Below are positions 4,798 to 6,882 of a stretch of 6,882 nt of DNA, piece by piece. The notes beneath the pieces were generated by a model. That model was given only the letters and a program-made list of their open reading frames with translations. It was not told where the DNA came from and searched no databases. Numbering within the stretch: position 1 is the first letter of the stretch; each line of letters begins with the position of its first letter. This DNA is from Victivallales bacterium (lineage in GTDB: Bacteria; Verrucomicrobiota; Lentisphaeria; Oligosphaerales; Oligosphaeraceae): contig JAFYGL010000452.1 in NCBI GenBank assembly GCA_017543165.1, positions 1 to 6,882 of the forward strand. Direction: 5' to 3'. The position numbers and the translations under genes are program-made.

Positions 4798-6882
4798 TCA
4801 CTCCGCGATTTCGACAATTCTGATGTCGCCAGCGGGAACCTTCAAGGTCAGATTCCGTTCTCCAGTGAACCATTCGCGGGCGGACTTGTATTTGAAGGCG
4901 GGTTTGATTGCGACAGTTACGTCATATTTGGGGTCGTTCTTGTGCTGTGGATTGTCCCAGCTGCAGTTGAAGCCAGAACCGTAGTTGTTGAAAAGCGACA
5001 CCACCCAGCCTTTGCGGTTGCGGTGCACCATGTATTGCACATCGCCTTCCACCTTCAGCGGCAGCGTCTGGTCCCGCAGGGCAGCCATTAGGTCATGGAA
5101 TATCTTCAGCATCCTTGAGGTGAACTGCTCCTTTAGGAAATCAGGCGTGGAGAAAATGACCTTTCCCTTGCCGTAATTGGAGGCGATGACCAGCGGGTCC
5201 TGCCGTTCATCGCCAGTGAACACCGCGGCCTGCGCCCCTTTGCGCAGTTTCGCCACGGTGTAGAAGAAGTCACGTTCTTCAAGAAGGGCTTTGCCCGAGA
5301 ATGTGCTGTAGCTGCATTTCGCCTTTCTCCGCTCCGAGGAAAGTTCAGCCCCCAGGAAATCCGTGGGAAACAGCGAGGCGAAAGGCTCAATTTGCTTCCA
5401 GTTCACTACCAGGGTGCCGCCATTGCGCGTATAATCCACCAGTTTCTTCGCCAGCGCGGCATCGACTGGCACATCACCGCAGAACATTATCACGGGATAA
5501 TTCTCAATGACCTTCGCGGAGGCGTCGTTGGTGATGACGTCGAAGATGTCGCCGTAGGGACCTGTGCGGAAGCCGCGGTTGTTGTAGATGCGCTCCGATT
5601 TTGGGAACAGGGCATACTCTACAGCGCCCATCATGCGGTCGCCTTCAGTCAGATTTATACATCCCCATGGTGAGCCCGTGTAGTTGCTGAAGTATCCGTG
5701 ATGCAAATTCCACAGCAGCGCAATCGGCGCATAAACCACGCCGCGGTCCTCCTTGCAGACAATGCGGTCGTAGAAATCCGCCATTCTCTCGCCCATGTCG
5801 GAAAGATATTTTTTAGCCTCCCGCAGATTGACTGCCAGCGGGTCTTCCTTGTCTATGGTCTTCCAATTGTAGTTGGCGTACATCAGCCAGTGCCCGCATT
5901 CATCAAAGAACATATTGCCGCCTGCCATGTATGTGTAGATGAAGCAGCGGCGCCAGTCGTCCTTCGGCACACCGTAATTTGGACCGCATACAGAGGCGTG
6001 GACTTGGACAGGGCCTGTGTCCACAATGGTGGACTTCCTCTTCGAGATGCCAAATCTTCTGGTGCCTGGCCTGAGGGCGAAGCGATAGTCATTGAGCGAG
6101 TAGTTCCTGTGGTTGTTTTCGCAGCCAGGGAAGACCAGTTTGTCATCATGCACGGTGAGATAGTAGCGGAATGGCTTGCCGTACTGGCGAGCCGCGCCGC
6201 GGGAGACGCAGTGTGCCATGGCCATGTCCGTTGGATGTGGTCCATATTCCTGGCCAGCCATGCCGAAGCCGTAGCTCAGGTAAATATGGTCCGTGTGAGT
6301 GCAGGAAATGGGGGCGCGGAACGGTGCCAGTTCTGGATAGAAGGCAGCGCAATCGCGAATATAGGACCTGTCCTGAGCGAAACTGAGCTTGCGCAGCTGC
6401 TCGTATGCCTCAGCCTTTGTCTTTGCAGGTGTCATCTTGGCAAGGCCGCACATCATAGGGAAACCGCCGTTGGGTCCCAGTGATTCATTGACATCCATTC
6501 CAAGAAGGCGGAAACCATATTTTTTGACAAATTCCTCGCGAGTCTCCTTCTTCTCGTTCACCTGGGTTTCTAAAGTGTTGTAGCCGCCGTCGAAATCGAA
6601 CATTATGGGATTGGAGGTCTTCTTAAGTATGTAGCCAGAGGGATTTGTGTCTGGGTCCTTCAATAGACGGGCAAGGGGCTGGTCCTTGTCACGGAAGCCC
6701 CTATCCAAGTACCAGGAATGGACCTGGTACGCCGCATCCTGGAACAAGGGCAGCGTGTCTGGATTGTTGGGGACGAACTGCGTGCCTGAACGAGCCACAC
6801 CCAGTTTCCCGTATTGCGGAATGAACAGAAAATGGAAATCCTTGCCAGTGTAGAACTTGTATGGCTTCCACTCCTTGCCGAT
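4798..6882 (-). CDS. Large glycosidase-like protein with GH42-type accessory domains (5' end outside window)
   Basis: The reading frame is open to the window edge, so the start is missing; a GTG at 6796-6798 is in frame, but 28 codons upstream of it are also open and protein-like. 694 residues are visible. The first 420 or so look like a TIM-barrel-type region: MFDFDGGYNTL, RLLGMDVNE, GMAGQEYGPHPTDMA, SRGAARQYGKPF, and TYMAGGNMFFDECG. E212 (GQEYG) and E328 (FFDECG), counted from the edge, are candidate catalytic residues by position only. Residues about 443-603 resemble the amidotransferase-like trimerisation domain of GH42 enzymes (IENYPVIMFCGDVPVD, LVDYTRNGGTLVV, YGKGKVIFSTPDF). The end, about 610-694, is a beta-rich domain. 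A role in glycan breakdown is inferred; I cannot assign a numbered family or substrate. It is followed by a palindrome and a separate rpsD unit. Confidence 0.8.
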   Translation of the reverse strand: MGKEWKPYKFYTGKDFHFLFIPQYGKLGVARSGTQFVPNNPDTLPLFQDAAYQVHSWYLDRGFRDKDQPLARLLKDPDTNPSGYILKKTSNPIMFDFDGGYNTLETQVNEKKETREEFVKKYGFRLLGMDVNESLGPNGGFPMMCGLAKMTPAKTKAEAYEQLRKLSFAQDRSYIRDCAAFYPELAPFRAPISCTHTDHIYLSYGFGMAGQEYGPHPTDMAMAHCVSRGAARQYGKPFRYYLTVHDDKLVFPGCENNHRNYSLNDYRFALRPGTRRFGISKRKSTIVDTGPVQVHASVCGPNYGVPKDDWRRCFIYTYMAGGNMFFDECGHWLMYANYNWKTIDKEDPLAVNLREAKKYLSDMGERMADFYDRIVCKEDRGVVYAPIALLWNLHHGYFSNYTGSPWGCINLTEGDRMMGAVEYALFPKSERIYNNRGFRTGPYGDIFDVITNDASAKVIENYPVIMFCGDVPVDAALAKKLVDYTRNGGTLVVNWKQIEPFASLFPTDFLGAELSSERRKAKCSYSTFSGKALLEERDFFYTVAKLRKGAQAAVFTGDERQDPLVIASNYGKGKVIFSTPDFLKEQFTSRMLKIFHDLMAALRDQTLPLKVEGDVQYMVHRNRKGWVVSLFNNYGSGFNCSWDNPQHKNDPKYDVTVAIKPAFKYKSAREWFTGERNLTLKVPAGDIRIVEIAE

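Noticed and set aside
4544..4984. Open frame of 146 codons on the plus strand
   Set aside because: It spans the repeats and runs antisense into the end of the glycosidase-like gene; no conserved features.
5698..6483. Open frame of 261 codons on the plus strand
   Set aside because: It lies wholly antisense to the glycosidase-like gene, whose protein has coherent domain motifs; the plus-strand translation shows none. It is explained by codon bias of the real gene.

Overview
The window is about 6.9 kb of moderately GC-rich bacterial DNA in which every convincing gene lies on the minus strand. Read in the direction of transcription (high to low coordinates) it holds: the 3' part of a large multidomain carbohydrate-active protein (6882-4798, 5' end outside the window); a 394-base intergenic region with GC-rich palindromes, a short tandem repeat and a possible structured leader; rpsD for ribosomal protein S4 (4403-3738) with a clear intrinsic terminator; a beta-subunit-type iron-sulfur fumarase/tartrate dehydratase gene (3653-3075); a small lipoprotein gene (3078-2467); and a family 2 glycoside hydrolase (2447-84) that lacks the usual N-terminal domain. 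The last three genes are tightly packed (4-base overlap, then a 19-base gap) and probably form one transcription unit.

Two large, unusual glycosidase-like proteins around a housekeeping ribosomal gene fit a bacterium rich in polysaccharide-degrading genes. The style (divergent GH2 and GH42-like proteins scattered among housekeeping genes, a stand-alone rpsD, a lipoprotein beside a glycosidase) fits the PVC group, most likely a Lentisphaerota/Victivallales-type gut organism. This assignment is inference from gene style, not from a marker comparison.

Region by region: 1-83 is a gene tail with a short palindrome; 84-3653 is the fumarase-beta / lipoprotein / GH2 cluster; 3654-3737 holds the rpsD terminator and the start region of the fumarase gene; 3738-4403 is rpsD; 4404-4797 holds the rpsD leader, a candidate promoter, 2.5 copies of a 23-base repeat and two nearly identical GC-rich palindromes; 4798-6882 is the upstream glycosidase-like gene. 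The two glycosidase-like proteins presumably act on glycan oligosaccharides; the fumarase-type subunit would be a central-metabolism hydro-lyase subunit. Nothing in the sequence ties the hydro-lyase to the glycosidases beyond adjacency.

No defence system, mobile element, tRNA, rRNA or CRISPR array was found. The most notable points are the beta-only hydro-lyase gene, the N-terminally reduced GH2, the poorly classifiable GH42-like protein, the atypical cysteine pattern of S4, and the repeat/palindrome region with a possible structured rpsD leader.
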